From Cyanobacteriota bacterium (lineage in GTDB: Bacteria; Cyanobacteriota; Cyanobacteriia; Phormidesmidales; Phormidesmidaceae), in assembly GCA_027483425.1 (NCBI GenBank), contig JAIXUR010000456.1, positions 1 to 27,877 of the forward strand: a stretch of 27,877 nucleotides of DNA, given 5' to 3'. Position 1 is the stretch's first letter; the number at the start of each line of letters is the position of its first letter. The translations under genes and the position numbers were made by a program. The notes beneath the pieces are model-generated. The model ran no database searches. It was given only the letters and a program-made list of their open reading frames with translations, and was not told the origin of the DNA. This document shows positions 14,873 to 26,416 of this stretch, piece by piece.

Positions 14873-15931
14873 CTATGGGCAGCAGCCTGGAGACAGCAGA
14901 TGAGGCAGCTTGTCGGCCAAAAGGCGCGCACTGGCGGCGGTGGACAGATGACTCATGTCAACCTGGGGAATGACTCGGCGGCGGCGCTCTAGGTCGTGGC
15001 GGTAGGCGCGATCGTAGTAGTCCAGAATAATGGCACAGGCGGCCCGCAGGTTTCCGGCCTGGATGTGCTGCACAGCGGCCTGGGTGCGATCGCCCCCCAA
15101 CCGCTTACGAATGCGCTCGGTGGCCTCCACGAGTCCGTCCAGAGAGGCTTCTCCGTAGATATCCACCAGTAGATCCAGGCGTTCGTCCAGCGATCGCACC
15201 ACCTCCACCGCCGGAGCCCCATCTATTTGCTTAAACAACTCGTCGGGGATGCGGCAGGTGCCCACCCGGCGGCTCTCGGCCTCTAGCCAGATGGGGCGAT
15301 CGCAAGGAAACGTCACCCACTGATCCGCCAGCAAATTTTCGTAGTGCTCCGTCGAAGGTTGGGGAGGCAGTAGCAGCGCTCCAAAGCTACTGCCCCGATG
15401 GTTAGCCAAGGCTTCCAGATCCAGCACCGACTGCCCCAGGACGGCTAGCTCCTGCAAAATCAGGGTCTTGCCGCTGCCGGTCATGCCCCCCAGCACCAGA
15501 ATGGGTTTAGGGGTCGCCAGGGTGTCGCGCACCCAGCGACGGTAGGCCTTATAGCCCCCGGTCAGGGTCTGCACCGTAAACCCAGCCAGTTCTAAAATCC
15601 AGCCCAGACCGCCGCTGCGCATGCCCCCCCGCCAGCAGTGCAGCCGCAGGTGGCGAGGCCGGGATGGATCGCTTCGCGGGGGGGCCAGGGCCTTGGCGGC
15701 GCGAATGAACTCCCCGCACTTGGGGCCGGCGATATCAAACCCCAGCTCTACCGCCGCGCCACGGCCCACCTGCTTGTAGCAGGTGCCCACCTGGGCGCGT
15801 TCATCGTCACTAAATAACGGGAAACTCACCGCACCAGGGATATGACCCTGGTGAAATTCTCCCGGACTGCGCACATCGAGGATGGGGCCAGATCCCTGAA
15901 GAAAACTATCAATATCTAAAGGCGTGGGCAT
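14873..15931 (-). CDS. mnmH: tRNA 2-selenouridine synthase
   Basis: Replaces sulphur by selenium (through geranylated 2-thiouridine) at the wobble uridine of some tRNAs. About 352 residues; E. coli has 364. The N-terminal rhodanese domain (about 1-120) carries catalytic Cys99 in HCWRGGMRSGG, and a P-loop GGMTGSGKT follows. ATG at 15931 gives MPTPLDIDSF, close to where family members begin; the TTG at 15982 is a longer option. It lies downstream of the cupin gene on the same strand and may share its transcript. No selD gene, the selenophosphate source, is in this window, so use of selenium by this organism is not proven here. Confidence 0.93.
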   Translation of the reverse strand: MPTPLDIDSFLQGSGPILDVRSPGEFHQGHIPGAVSFPLFSDDERAQVGTCYKQVGRGAAVELGFDIAGPKCGEFIRAAKALAPPRSDPSRPRHLRLHCWRGGMRSGGLGWILELAGFTVQTLTGGYKAYRRWVRDTLATPKPILVLGGMTGSGKTLILQELAVLGQSVLDLEALANHRGSSFGALLLPPQPSTEHYENLLADQWVTFPCDRPIWLEAESRRVGTCRIPDELFKQIDGAPAVEVVRSLDERLDLLVDIYGEASLDGLVEATERIRKRLGGDRTQAAVQHIQAGNLRAACAIILDYYDRAYRHDLERRRRVIPQVDMSHLSTAASARLLADKLPHLLSPGCCP

Positions 15932-15988
15932 GGGGCAGACCGGTAAACTCTCCGCATTCAAACGTTGGTCGAGGCGCCTCAATCACGC

Positions 15989-16453
15989 TTATTCCTCCAG
16001 CGCTACATACTCCCGCTGATCGCCCCGGCGGTAGAGGCGGGTATTGACCTGGGGATAATCGCAGATATCAAAGTCCAAGCGCATACCCCCCACCAGGTAC
16101 ACGAGGTCTTCCGTAAACGGATTGCTGAGGCTGTGGGCCAGCCCTCCGGCGGCAAAGCCCATAAAGTCGCCGGGGCCAACCTCCACGGTCTCCTCCCCGA
16201 TCGTAGCCAACCCTCGACCCGAGAGAATATAGATAAACTCCTCTTCGGCCTGGTGAACATGGTACTGGGTCGAGTCGTACCCCGGTTCTACCCGCACCCG
16301 GTGAATGCCAAGGTGGTGCAGGCCGGTTTCATCTCCCAGGGATTTGCCCTGGCGGATTGCCTTAGGATTGAGAGGGTGGACAAATAGGTCTTCGGGCAGG
16401 GCGGCGATCGCGCTGGCCGTGAGCAAAGGATGAGGCAGGTGATGACTAGTCAT
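15989..16453 (-). CDS. cupin-domain protein
   Basis: About 154 residues. One cupin barrel with the metal motif HVHQAEEEFIYILSGRG (two His and Glu) and the second motif PGDFMGFAAGGLAHSL (His). Cupins include sugar isomerases, dioxygenases and storage or sensing proteins, so the reaction is open; residues after the barrel (about 115-154) are Arg/Tyr/Asp-rich. ATG 16453 is preferred to the far upstream ATG at 16543, which would overlap the start of argS and adds a low-complexity head. The gene precedes mnmH by about 57 bases and diverges from argS. Confidence 0.85.
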   Translation of the reverse strand: MTSHHLPHPLLTASAIAALPEDLFVHPLNPKAIRQGKSLGDETGLHHLGIHRVRVEPGYDSTQYHVHQAEEEFIYILSGRGLATIGEETVEVGPGDFMGFAAGGLAHSLSNPFTEDLVYLVGGMRLDFDICDYPQVNTRLYRRGDQREYVALEE

Positions 16454-16522
16454 AGGTGGCGGAGAAACGGTGAACGCTGGCGGAGAACTCAGAGAATTAT
16501 CAGGGGTTAGGGGAAACACACC

Positions 16523-18280
16523 ATGAAGTCTACACTTGCACAACTCACGGCCCGGTTCGACCAGGCTCTCATCGCAGCCTTTGGGCCCGACCTGGCCGGT
16601 ACCGACCCCATGCTGGTGCCCACCAGTAACCCTAAGTTTGGCGACTATCAGGCCAATTTGGCCATGTCCTTGGCCAAGCCGCTACAGGAAAATCCGAGGG
16701 CGATCGCCACCCAGATCGTCGCCAAGCTCGACCTCAGTGACCTCTGCGAGCCCCCCGAAATTGCCGGGCCAGGCTTCATTAACCTGCGCTTCAAAACCCA
16801 GTATTTAGAGGATCAGCTCCGGGCCATGCAGGCCGACCCCCGCCTAGGAGTGGCCCCCGTGGCCCATCCCCAAACGGTGATTGTCGATTTCTCTAGCCCC
16901 AACATCGCTAAAGAAATGCACGTGGGCCACCTGCGTTCCACCATTATCGGCGACTCCCTTGCCCGAGTGCAGGAGTTTATGGGCCACCAGGTGCTGCGGC
17001 TCAACCACGTGGGCGACTGGGGCACTCAGTTTGGCATGCTGATCACCCACCTGAAAGACGCCTGTCCTGAAGCGCTGACCCCAGGCGCTGCCGTAGACAT
17101 TGGCGACCTGGTGACCTTCTACAAACAGGCCAAGCAGCGCTTCGATACCGACGACGACTTCAAAACCCGCTCCCGCGAAGCCGTTGTCGATCTGCAATCG
17201 GGGGAAGCCACCGCCACCACCGCCTGGAAGGCCCTGTGCGAACAGTCACGCCAGGCGTTTCAAACCCTCTACGATCGCCTCGATATCACCATCCAGGAGC
17301 GCGGCGAATCCTTTTACAATCCCCTGCTGGCCGATGTCGTCCAGGATTTAGACAGCCTGGGGCTGCTGGTGGAAAACCAGGGCGCTAGGGTTGTCTTTGC
17401 CGATGGCTTTACCAACAAAGACGGCGATCCCCTGCCGCTGATCATCCAAAAAACCGACGGCGGCTACAACTACGCCACCACCGACCTGGCCGCTATCCGC
17501 TATCGCACCCAGCAAGATGGAGCCGAGCGCGTGCTCTACGTGGTCGATGCCGGTCAGGGCAACCACTTTGCCCAGGTCTTTCAAGTGGCCGCCAAGGCCG
17601 GTTGGATTCCTAGCAACGTTGAGCTGACCCATGTGCCCTTTGGGGTCGTGCAGGGCGAAGACGGCAAAAAGTTCAAGACCCGCTCCGGCGAGACGGTACG
17701 GCTCAAGGACTTGCTGGATGAGGCGGTCAGCCGCGCTCGGATCGATCTCGAAACCCGCCTTCAAACTGAACAGCGAGCAGAAACCGAGGACTTTATTCAA
17801 GACGCCGCCGAAGCGGTGGGCATTGGCTCCGTAAAATACGCTGACCTGAGCCAAAACCGCACCAGCAACTACATCTTTAGCTTCGACAAAATGCTGGCGT
17901 TGCAGGGGAACACCGCCCCCTATATGCTCTACGCCTACGTGCGGGTGCAGGGCATTAGCCGCAAGGGCGACATCGACTTTGCCCATCTGCCCGCCGAGGC
18001 TCGCATTTATCTCGCCGACGACACCGAGTTTGCCCTGGCCCGCCACCTGCTTCAGCTCGATGAGGTGATCGGTGAAGTCGCCCAGGATCTCTACCCCAAT
18101 CGCCTCTGCCAATACCTGTTTGAGCTCAGCCAAAAGTTCAACCAGTTCTACGATCGCTGCGCCGTACTCCAGGCCGCCGAACCCCAACGCACCTCTCGGC
18201 TGCTGCTCTGCGATCTGACGGCCAAGACCCTCAAACTGGGCCTATCGCTCTTGGGCATTCGGGTGCTCGAGCGCATGTAG
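16523..18280 (+). CDS. argS: arginyl-tRNA synthetase
   Basis: Class I synthetase charging tRNA-Arg. 585 residues, full length. The N-terminal tRNA-binding Add-1 domain spans about 1-90. The HIGH-type motif is HVGHLR at 133-138, and the KMSK region is degenerate (KKFKTRSGE), as is usual for ArgRS. The C-terminal anticodon-binding DALR domain closes with [20 protein letters not shown]. The ATG start at 16523 follows AGGGG about seven bases upstream. It is convergent with pyrG; the 109-base spacer has no obvious hairpin. Confidence 0.98.
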   Translation: MKSTLAQLTARFDQALIAAFGPDLAGTDPMLVPTSNPKFGDYQANLAMSLAKPLQENPRAIATQIVAKLDLSDLCEPPEIAGPGFINLRFKTQYLEDQLRAMQADPRLGVAPVAHPQTVIVDFSSPNIAKEMHVGHLRSTIIGDSLARVQEFMGHQVLRLNHVGDWGTQFGMLITHLKDACPEALTPGAAVDIGDLVTFYKQAKQRFDTDDDFKTRSREAVVDLQSGEATATTAWKALCEQSRQAFQTLYDRLDITIQERGESFYNPLLADVVQDLDSLGLLVENQGARVVFADGFTNKDGDPLPLIIQKTDGGYNYATTDLAAIRYRTQQDGAERVLYVVDAGQGNHFAQVFQVAAKAGWIPSNVELTHVPFGVVQGEDGKKFKTRSGETVRLKDLLDEAVSRARIDLETRLQTEQRAETEDFIQDAAEAVGIGSVKYADLSQNRTSNYIFSFDKMLALQGNTAPYMLYAYVRVQGISRKGDIDFAHLPAEARIYLADDTEFALARHLLQLDEVIGEVAQDLYPNRLCQYLFELSQKFNQFYDRCAVLQAAEPQRTSRLLLCDLTAKTLKLGLSLLGIRVLERM

Positions 18281-18389
18281 CCCGAACGTCTGTAGATCAG
18301 GCTGGCGTTATCTCCACTAGCCGGTCTGGTCACCCTCAAGCATCGCGAGCGGGCGATCGCAGCCTGAGCTAAGGCACCCTCTGGAAGCC

Positions 18390-20042
<1,653 letters not shown>

Positions 20043-20063
20043 TCAACTCAGACCCCAGGAGCG

Positions 20064-20093
20064 TTAACCCGTTAATTGTGCCACAGGGGTTAA
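20064..20093. promoter_or_regulatory. dyad in hisD-pyrG spacer
   Basis: TTAACCC (20064-20070) and GGGTTAA (20087-20093) form a perfect 7-bp inverted repeat with a 16-base loop, 28-57 bases upstream of the pyrG start. There is no T-run on the minus strand, so it may be an operator or a leader structure rather than a terminator. Confidence 0.4.
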
Positions 20094-20107
20094 GTAACCG
20101 TTGTGAT

Positions 20108-21433
20108 TTAAAGGTCGGCAGTATCGTCGCCGATCAGCTCAGGCCGCACCCGCCGCTGCACCGAGTCACCGTGGGAGGGCAGCCCTTCCGTTTCGGTCAG
20201 CACGGCGATCGCCTCCGCCACCCCTTGCAACGCCTCAGGCGAATACTGGATCAGGCTGGAATGCTTCATAAAGGTTTCCGTGGACAGGGGCGACGCATAG
20301 CGAGCGGCACCGGAGGTGGGCAGGGTGTGGTTGGGCCCCGCCAAATAGTCGCCCACCGCTTCAGGCGTTGAGTGGCCGAGAAAAATGGCCCCGGCATGGC
20401 GAATCTGTTCCAGCAAATCCCAGGGCTCATTCACCTCCAACTGGAGATGCTCGGGGGCAAAGCCGTTGGACAGCTCAGCCGCCATCTCCAAACTGTCCAC
20501 CACCACGGCCAAGCCGTAGTTGGCGATCGCCTTTTCCGTCAAGGTCTGACGCGGGTGGCCCAAGAGCTGTCGGTCGACCTCAGCCGCCACCCGTTCCGCC
20601 AGCGGAGGGCTGGTGGTGATCAAAATAGCCGCCGCCATCGGGTCGTGCTCCGCCTGGGCCAGCAGATCGGCGGCCACATGGGCGGGGTTAGCGGTGGAGT
20701 CAGCAATCACCAACACCTCCGATGGCCCAGCCAGGGAATCAATTCCCACCGTCCCAAACACCAGCTTCTTAGCCAGGGTGACGTAGATATTACCCGGCCC
20801 GGTAATCACATCCACCGCCGGAATCGTCTCGGTACCGTAGGCCAGCGCACCAATCGCCTGGGCACCCCCGACCCGGTAAATCTCGGTAATGCCCGCTTCC
20901 TGAGCGGCCACCAGCACCGCCGGGTTCACTGTACCGGTCTTGCCTGGGGGAGTCACCATCACTACCCGCTTTACCCCCGCCACCCGAGCCGGAATAGCAT
21001 TCATGATCACGGTGCTGGGATAGCAGGCCCGTCCCCCTGGCACATAGATACCAGCCCGATCCACCGGCGTGTACCGCTTCCCCAGCACAACACCATTCTC
21101 TTCAAACCGCACCCAGCTTTGGGGGATCCGCTGGCGGTGAAACGATTCCACATTCTGGCAGGCCAGACGAATGGCATCCAGCAGGCTCTTACTCACCTGC
21201 TGGTAGGCCGCATCCAGCTCAGCCCCCGAAAAGCCAAACCCATCGGCCGCCAGGGTAACGCCATCAAAGTCTGCCGTGTACTGCACCAAAGCCTGGTCTC
21301 CCTGGCGGCGAACGGCGTGGAGAATTTCCCGAACCGTTGCTTCCTTGTGGACCACCTGGTCGTCATGGGTGCGAGCACAGATGCGCTGCAGCTCTGTTTT
21401 AGCCTCAGTTAGCTGATGGGTGATGCGCAGCAT
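20108..21433 (-). CDS. hisD: histidinol dehydrogenase
   Basis: Zinc enzyme for the last two steps of histidine synthesis (histidinol to histidine, two NAD reductions). 441 residues, full length. The catalytic pair Glu328-His329 lies in GFAPEHLQ. The glycine-rich VITGPGNIYV and the DSLAGPSEVLVIAD segments are typical of the family. ATG start at 21433 (MLRITHQLTEAK). It is the first gene of a hisD-pyrG minus-strand pair and is divergent from rpsT, sharing a 223-base regulatory region. Confidence 0.98.
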   Translation of the reverse strand: MLRITHQLTEAKTELQRICARTHDDQVVHKEATVREILHAVRRQGDQALVQYTADFDGVTLAADGFGFSGAELDAAYQQVSKSLLDAIRLACQNVESFHRQRIPQSWVRFEENGVVLGKRYTPVDRAGIYVPGGRACYPSTVIMNAIPARVAGVKRVVMVTPPGKTGTVNPAVLVAAQEAGITEIYRVGGAQAIGALAYGTETIPAVDVITGPGNIYVTLAKKLVFGTVGIDSLAGPSEVLVIADSTANPAHVAADLLAQAEHDPMAAAILITTSPPLAERVAAEVDRQLLGHPRQTLTEKAIANYGLAVVVDSLEMAAELSNGFAPEHLQLEVNEPWDLLEQIRHAGAIFLGHSTPEAVGDYLAGPNHTLPTSGAARYASPLSTETFMKHSSLIQYSPEALQGVAEAIAVLTETEGLPSHGDSVQRRVRPELIGDDTADL

Positions 21434-21584
21434 TACAGCCTAAAAATCCAAATAAGCCGACCCGATGCGGGGCACCCAGGGGGTAGTCTAGGGCCGCAAG
21501 GCACCCCAGAAAGGCCGCCAGCATCAGTGTTCTACCATCCTAGTCGATCTAAAGACTAATTTGGCAGTCACCCAAAGCAATCAA

Positions 21585-21615
21585 TTGACCCATTTGGTGC
21601 TAATGGTGCTAACAT
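21585..21615 (+). promoter_or_regulatory. candidate rpsT promoter with tandem repeat in spacer
   Basis: TTGACC (21585-21590) and TAACAT (21610-21615) with a 19-base spacer form a plausible -35/-10 pair. Inside is a perfect tandem 9-bp repeat, TGGTGCTAA at 21595-21603 and 21604-21612. The pair lies about 42 bases before the rpsT start. The assignment is by eye only. Confidence 0.4.
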
Positions 21616-21656
21616 AGTTCATTCAGTCAACTACTCTTGTTAAGCTAGGGCGAACT

Positions 21657-21959
21657 GTGGCAAACATTAAGTCTGCACTAAAACGAATTAAGATTGCCGA
21701 GCGCAACCGACTCGAAAATCGATCCTACAAGTCAGCGGTTAAAACCCTGACCAAAACCTACCTTGCTGCGGTTGAAGTCCACGCGGCCAATCCTACGCCT
21801 GATACCCACAAGCAGGTGGAGTCGACCATGGCAGCGGCCTACAGCAAAATCGACAAGGCGGTGAAGCGCGGCGTGCTTCACGCCAATACCGGTGCTCGTA
21901 AAAAGTCTCGCTTGGCGCGGGTGCTCAAGGCCCAGGAGACCGCGGGGGCTGCGTCCTAG
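21657..21959 (+). CDS. rpsT: ribosomal protein S20
   Basis: Binds 16S rRNA in the 30S subunit. 100 residues, basic, starting at a GTG codon (read as [19 protein letters not shown], the normal S20 N-terminus). The family pattern continues with [10 protein letters not shown] and [27 protein letters not shown]. It is the first gene of the plus-strand rpsT-tatD-rpoB-rpoC1 block. The upstream region shows a candidate promoter. Confidence 0.98.
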   Translation: MANIKSALKRIKIAERNRLENRSYKSAVKTLTKTYLAAVEVHAANPTPDTHKQVESTMAAAYSKIDKAVKRGVLHANTGARKKSRLARVLKAQETAGAAS

Positions 21960-22015
21960 GCGGCCCTAGGCTACCGACGCGCTAGGCTCTGCCGTTTCTT
22001 GTCGCTGCATTTGTT

Positions 22016-22858
22016 ATGCCTTTGGTTGATACCCACGTCCACCTCAACTTTGATACCTTTGCTGGCGATCTTGATGAACTAGCCCAGGCCTGGCGACAGG
22101 CCGGGGTTTTGGCTTTGGTGCATTCCTGCGTCGAGCCCGGCGAGTTTCCAGGCATGCAGGCTATTGCCGATCGCATTCCAGAGCTGTACCTGTCCGTGGG
22201 GCTCCATCCGCTGGATATGGATAAGTGGATGCCGACGACTGCCAGCCAAATTGCTGATTTAGCGGCATCCGACGGTCGAGTGGTGGCCATTGGCGAAACC
22301 GGCCTCGATTTCTACAAGGCCGACGATGAAGCCGTCCAGCGTGACGCCTTCTGGCAACAGTTGACCGTTGCCCACACCTTGAACCTGCCCGTGATCATTC
22401 ACTGTCGTGATGCGGCCTTGGCCACCGCCGAGGTCATCCGGGAGTTTCAGGCGGTCGTCGGCCCGGTCACGGGCGTGATGCACTGCTGGGCGGGCACCCC
22501 AGAGGAAACCCAGTGGTTTCTAGATCTAGGGTTCTACGTCAGCTTCAGCGGTATCGTCACCTTTAAGAATGCCCACCAGGTCAAGGCCTCTGCTCAGGTG
22601 GTGCCCGAGAATCGGCTGCTGGTGGAAACCGACTGCCCCTTTTTATCGCCTGAACCAAAGCGTAAGGAGCGTCGCAATCAGCCTGCCTTTGTGTATCATG
22701 TGGCGTCTTGCTTGGCCAAGCTGCGCCAGGTGGAGTTCGACACCTTAGCCCAGACGACTACCCGTAACGCCGTGACCTTGTTTAAGTTACCCGAACCCTC
22801 CCTAGCGTTGGCCGTTGATCCAGCCCTACTCCATAGACCGACTCCAGCGGGCTGTTAG
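22016..22858 (+). CDS. tatD: TatD-family metal-dependent deoxyribonuclease
   Basis: TatD-family hydrolase; characterised members have 3'-5' exonuclease or D-tyrosyl-type hydrolase activity. 280 residues. Metal ligands are visible: VDTHVHLNF (two His), GETGLDF (Glu), IHCRDA (His) and ETDCPFL (Asp). The start is ATG 22016, 56 bases after rpsT. The last about 20 residues, after LFKLPEPS, extend beyond the usual end. Position between rpsT and rpoB is a conserved cyanobacterial arrangement and suggests co-transcription, not a shared function. Confidence 0.95.
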   Translation: MPLVDTHVHLNFDTFAGDLDELAQAWRQAGVLALVHSCVEPGEFPGMQAIADRIPELYLSVGLHPLDMDKWMPTTASQIADLAASDGRVVAIGETGLDFYKADDEAVQRDAFWQQLTVAHTLNLPVIIHCRDAALATAEVIREFQAVVGPVTGVMHCWAGTPEETQWFLDLGFYVSFSGIVTFKNAHQVKASAQVVPENRLLVETDCPFLSPEPKRKERRNQPAFVYHVASCLAKLRQVEFDTLAQTTTRNAVTLFKLPEPSLALAVDPALLHRPTPAGC

Positions 22859-22969
22859 GGAGTCGCGTTAGGGCGGTGGTCAATTCCCGGTTCTTGGCGA
22901 CCATCGCTTTTCTTGCCTCCCCCGTTTTGTTCGCTTTCCATTGCCCCTGTTCCAGACACGTCGTTGATC

Positions 22970-22991
22970 TTGGCCATCTGCACCTGGCCAA
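22970..22991. promoter_or_regulatory. dyad just upstream of rpoB
   Basis: TTGGCCA (22970-22976) and TGGCCAA (22985-22991) are a perfect 7-bp inverted repeat with an eight-base centre. It ends eight bases before the rpoB ribosome binding site (AGGAG, 23000-23004). It may be an operator or an RNA hairpin controlling translation. Confidence 0.45.
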
Positions 22992-23008
22992 TCTGCCCTA
23001 GGAGACCC

Positions 23009-26000
23009 ATGACTGAAACCACCGTTTACCAAACTACTCCCAACTTTGTTCTGCCTGACCTAGTGGAAATTCAGCGCTCTAGCTTCCGCTGGTTCCTAGA
23101 AGAAGGGTTGATCGAAGAACTGGAAAGCTTCTCTCCTATTACCGACTACACCGGCAAGCTGGAACTGCACTTCTTGGGTAAGCAGTACAAGCTTAAAAGC
23201 CCTAAGTACGACGTAGACGAGGCCAAACGGCGGGATGCGACCTACGCCGTGCAGATGTATGTGCCGACCCGCCTGATCAACAAAGAGACTGGGGAAATCA
23301 AAGAGCAGGAGGTCTTCATTGGCGATTTGCCCCTGATGACCGATCGTGGCACCTTCATCATCAACGGGGCCGAACGGGTCATTGTTAACCAGATTGTGCG
23401 CAGTCCTGGGGTCTACTACAAAGCCGAAACCGACAAAAACGGTCGTCGCACCTACAACGCCAACCTGATTCCTAACCGGGGTGCTTGGCTAAAGTTCGAG
23501 ACCGACAAGAACGACCTGGTGTGGGTGCGCATCGACAAGACCCGGAAGCTGTCAGCCCAGGTGCTGTTGAAGGCCCTAGGCCTGACCGACAACGAGATCT
23601 TTGACTCCCTGCGTAACCCTGAGTACTTCCAGAAGACCATCGAAAAAGAGGGCCAGTTCAGCGAAGAAGAGGCTCTCCTAGAGCTGTACCGCAAGCTGCG
23701 TCCCGGCGAACCACCTACCGTGGCCGGCGGCGAGCAACTGCTGCACTCCCGTTTCTCCGATCCCAAGCGCTATGACCTAGGTCGGGTAGGACGCTACAAA
23801 CTCAACCGTAAACTGCGTCTCAACGTGCCCGATGCCACTCGGGTGTTGACCCCCACTGATATTTTGTCGGCGATCGACTACCTGATCAACCTCGAGTTTG
23901 ATGTCGGCTCCATTGACGATATTGACCACCTGGGCAATCGCCGGGTACGGTCCGTGGGTGAGCTGCTGCAAAACCAGGTACGGGTGGGTCTCAACCGCCT
24001 AGAGCGGATTATTCGAGAGCGCATGACCGTCTCCGACTCCGATTCCTTAACCCCGGCGTCCCTGGTCAACCCCAAACCCCTGGTGGCGGCGATCAAAGAG
24101 TTCTTCGGCTCTAGCCAGCTCTCCCAGTTTATGGATCAGACCAATCCCCTCGCCGAGCTGACCCACAAGCGCCGGATCAGCGCCCTCGGCCCCGGCGGTC
24201 TGACCCGCGAACGGGCAGGCTTTGCCGTCCGCGACATTCACCCCTCTCACTACGGGCGCATCTGCCCCATTGAGACCCCGGAAGGGCCTAACGCAGGCCT
24301 GATCGGTTCCCTGGCTACCCACGCCCGGGTCAACGAGTTCGGCTTTATCGAGACCCCCTTCTTCAAGGCTGAGAACGGCAAAGTTTTCAAAGATGTAGAG
24401 CCGATCTACATGACCGCCGACGAAGAGGATGATCTGCGGGTAGCCCCAGGCGATATTGCCACGGACGAAAATGGCTACATCATTGGCGACACCATTCCAG
24501 TGCGCTATCGCCAAGACTTTACCACCACCGATTCCACCGAGGTGGACTACGTGGCGGTGTCGCCGGTACAGATTATCTCGGTGGCGACCTCTCTCATTCC
24601 CTTTCTGGAGCACGACGACGCCAACCGCGCCCTGATGGGGTCAAACATGCAGCGTCAGGCGGTGCCTCTGCTGCAGCCCGAGCGACCCCTAGTGGGCACC
24701 GGCCTAGAGGCCCAGGCAGCCCGCGACTCCGGCATGGTGATCATCAGCCGCACGGACGGCGAAATTGTTTACCTGGACGCGGATCTGATCAAGGTGCGTG
24801 ACCCCGAGGGCAACGTCCACGAGTACGAGCTGCAAAAGTACCAGCGCTCTAACCAAGACACCTGTCTCAACCAGCGCCCCATCGTCTTTCCAGGAGAAAA
24901 GGTGCAGTCTGGTCAGGTCTTGGCCGACGGCTCGGCAACCGAAGGGGGTGAGCTGGCCCTCGGCCAGAACATTCTCGTCGCCTACATGCCCTGGGAAGGC
25001 TACAACTACGAGGATGCCATTCTGCTCAGTGAGCGGATGGTCTACGACGACGTGTATACCTCCATCCACGTCGAGAAGTTCGAGATTGAAGCTCGCCAAA
25101 CTAAGCTGGGCCCCGAGGAAATTACACGAGAAATTCCCAACGTCGGGGAAGATTCCCTGCGTCAGCTCGATGAAACCGGCATTATCCGGATTGGGGCCTG
25201 GGTGGGGTCGGGCGATATTCTGGTGGGCAAAGTCACCCCCAAGGGTGAGTCTGATCAGCCCCCGGAAGAGAAGCTGCTGCGGGCCATCTTCGGCGAAAAA
25301 GCTCGGGATGTGCGCGACAACTCCCTGCGGGTGCCCAACGGCGAAAAGGGCCGGGTTGTGGATGTGCGGGTGTTTACCCGCGAACAGGGGGATGAACTGC
25401 CCCCCGGGGCCAACATGGTCGTGCGGGTCTATGTGGCCCAGAAGCGGAAGATTCAGGTGGGCGACAAAATGGCCGGTCGTCACGGCAACAAGGGCATTAT
25501 TTCCCGTATTTTGCCCATTGAAGACATGCCTTACCTACCCGATGGCACCCCCATCGATATTGCCCTCAATCCCCTTGGGGTGCCCTCCCGGATGAACGTC
25601 GGGCAGGTGTTTGAGTGCCTCCTGGGCTGGGCCGCTGACAACCTGAACGTTCGTTTTAAGGTGATTCCCTTCGACGAGATGTATGGCGAAGAGGCCTCGC
25701 GCAACTCCACCCACGGCAAGCTGATGGAGGCTCGGGAAACCACAGGCAAAGACTGGGTCTTTAACCCTGACGACCCCGGCAAAATTCAGCTGCGGGATGG
25801 TCGAACGGGTGAGCCGTTTGACAAGGCGGTTACCGTCGGTCGAGCCTACATGCTGAAGCTGGTGCACCTGGTTGACGACAAGATCCACGCCCGCTCCACG
25901 GGTCCCTACTCCCTGGTCACCCAGCAGCCCCTGGGCGGTAAGGCCCAGCAGGGGGGGCAGCGCTTTGGAGAAATGGAGGTGTGGGCCCTGGAAGCCTTTG

Positions 26001-26314
26001 GGGCCGCCTACACCCTCCAGGAACTGCTCACGGTGAAGTCTGACGATATGCAGGGGCGCAACGAGGCCCTCAATGCGATCGTCAAGGGCAAGTCTATCCC
26101 GCGTCCTGGCACCCCTGAGTCCTTCAAGGTGTTGATGCGAGAGCTGCAGTCGCTCTGTTTAGACATTGCGGTGCACAAGGTAGAAACCCGAGAAGACGGC
26201 ACCAGTCGCGACACTGAGGTCGACCTGATGGCCGATGTCAACAGCCGCCGCACCCCCTCTCGCCCCACCTACGAGTCCATCGCCCGGGATGAGGAGCTAG
26301 AAGTAGAAGACTAG
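23009..26314 (+). CDS. rpoB: RNA polymerase beta subunit
   Basis: 1101 residues, the usual cyanobacterial size. Start is ATG 23009 ([13 protein letters not shown]), with AGGAG four bases upstream; the longer frame from 22913 has no family-like residues and is rejected. Conserved parts include RSPGVYY, the rifampicin-region [27 protein letters not shown] (named only in part: [10 protein letters not shown] then [14 protein letters not shown]), the [10 protein letters not shown] segment, [11 protein letters not shown] and the C-terminal [13 protein letters not shown]. The rifampicin region looks wild-type in these motifs. It is 102 bases before rpoC1, same strand. Confidence 0.99.
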   Translation: MTETTVYQTTPNFVLPDLVEIQRSSFRWFLEEGLIEELESFSPITDYTGKLELHFLGKQYKLKSPKYDVDEAKRRDATYAVQMYVPTRLINKETGEIKEQEVFIGDLPLMTDRGTFIINGAERVIVNQIVRSPGVYYKAETDKNGRRTYNANLIPNRGAWLKFETDKNDLVWVRIDKTRKLSAQVLLKALGLTDNEIFDSLRNPEYFQKTIEKEGQFSEEEALLELYRKLRPGEPPTVAGGEQLLHSRFSDPKRYDLGRVGRYKLNRKLRLNVPDATRVLTPTDILSAIDYLINLEFDVGSIDDIDHLGNRRVRSVGELLQNQVRVGLNRLERIIRERMTVSDSDSLTPASLVNPKPLVAAIKEFFGSSQLSQFMDQTNPLAELTHKRRISALGPGGLTRERAGFAVRDIHPSHYGRICPIETPEGPNAGLIGSLATHARVNEFGFIETPFFKAENGKVFKDVEPIYMTADEEDDLRVAPGDIATDENGYIIGDTIPVRYRQDFTTTDSTEVDYVAVSPVQIISVATSLIPFLEHDDANRALMGSNMQRQAVPLLQPERPLVGTGLEAQAARDSGMVIISRTDGEIVYLDADLIKVRDPEGNVHEYELQKYQRSNQDTCLNQRPIVFPGEKVQSGQVLADGSATEGGELALGQNILVAYMPWEGYNYEDAILLSERMVYDDVYTSIHVEKFEIEARQTKLGPEEITREIPNVGEDSLRQLDETGIIRIGAWVGSGDILVGKVTPKGESDQPPEEKLLRAIFGEKARDVRDNSLRVPNGEKGRVVDVRVFTREQGDELPPGANMVVRVYVAQKRKIQVGDKMAGRHGNKGIISRILPIEDMPYLPDGTPIDIALNPLGVPSRMNVGQVFECLLGWAADNLNVRFKVIPFDEMYGEEASRNSTHGKLMEARETTGKDWVFNPDDPGKIQLRDGRTGEPFDKAVTVGRAYMLKLVHLVDDKIHARSTGPYSLVTQQPLGGKAQQGGQRFGEMEVWALEAFGAAYTLQELLTVKSDDMQGRNEALNAIVKGKSIPRPGTPESFKVLMRELQSLCLDIAVHKVETREDGTSRDTEVDLMADVNSRRTPSRPTYESIARDEELEVED

Positions 26315-26328
26315 CCCATCTCCACGCC

Positions 26329-26363
26329 GGCCCCGGACTGTCTGGTGAGACAGTCCTAGGGCC
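26329..26363 (+). other. hairpin between rpoB and rpoC1
   Basis: GGACTGTCT (26335-26343) and AGACAGTCC (26348-26356) form a perfect 9-bp stem with loop GGTG. An outer GGCCC/GGGCC stem (26329-26333, 26359-26363) can extend it past a small internal loop. No T-run follows. It could be an RNase processing site or partial attenuator in the rpo message. Confidence 0.55.
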
Positions 26364-26416
26364 AAGCTAACCCTGCCTTACCCAAACCGAGCGCGATTAC
26401 AAGGAAAACACCCAGC

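Noticed and set aside
17348..18187. 279-codon open frame on the minus strand
   Set aside because: Antisense to argS; no motif, ribosome binding site or plausible product.
20372..21412. 346-codon open frame on the plus strand
   Set aside because: It lies fully antisense to hisD, which has clear catalytic residues. Its protein is rich in His, Arg and Gln, as expected from a mirror frame in GC-rich DNA.
22913..23008. N-terminal extension of rpoB
   Set aside because: No ribosome binding site and no family-like residues; ATG 23009 has AGGAG and the normal N-terminus.
24704..25483. 259-codon open frame on the minus strand
   Set aside because: Antisense to a strongly conserved part of rpoB.
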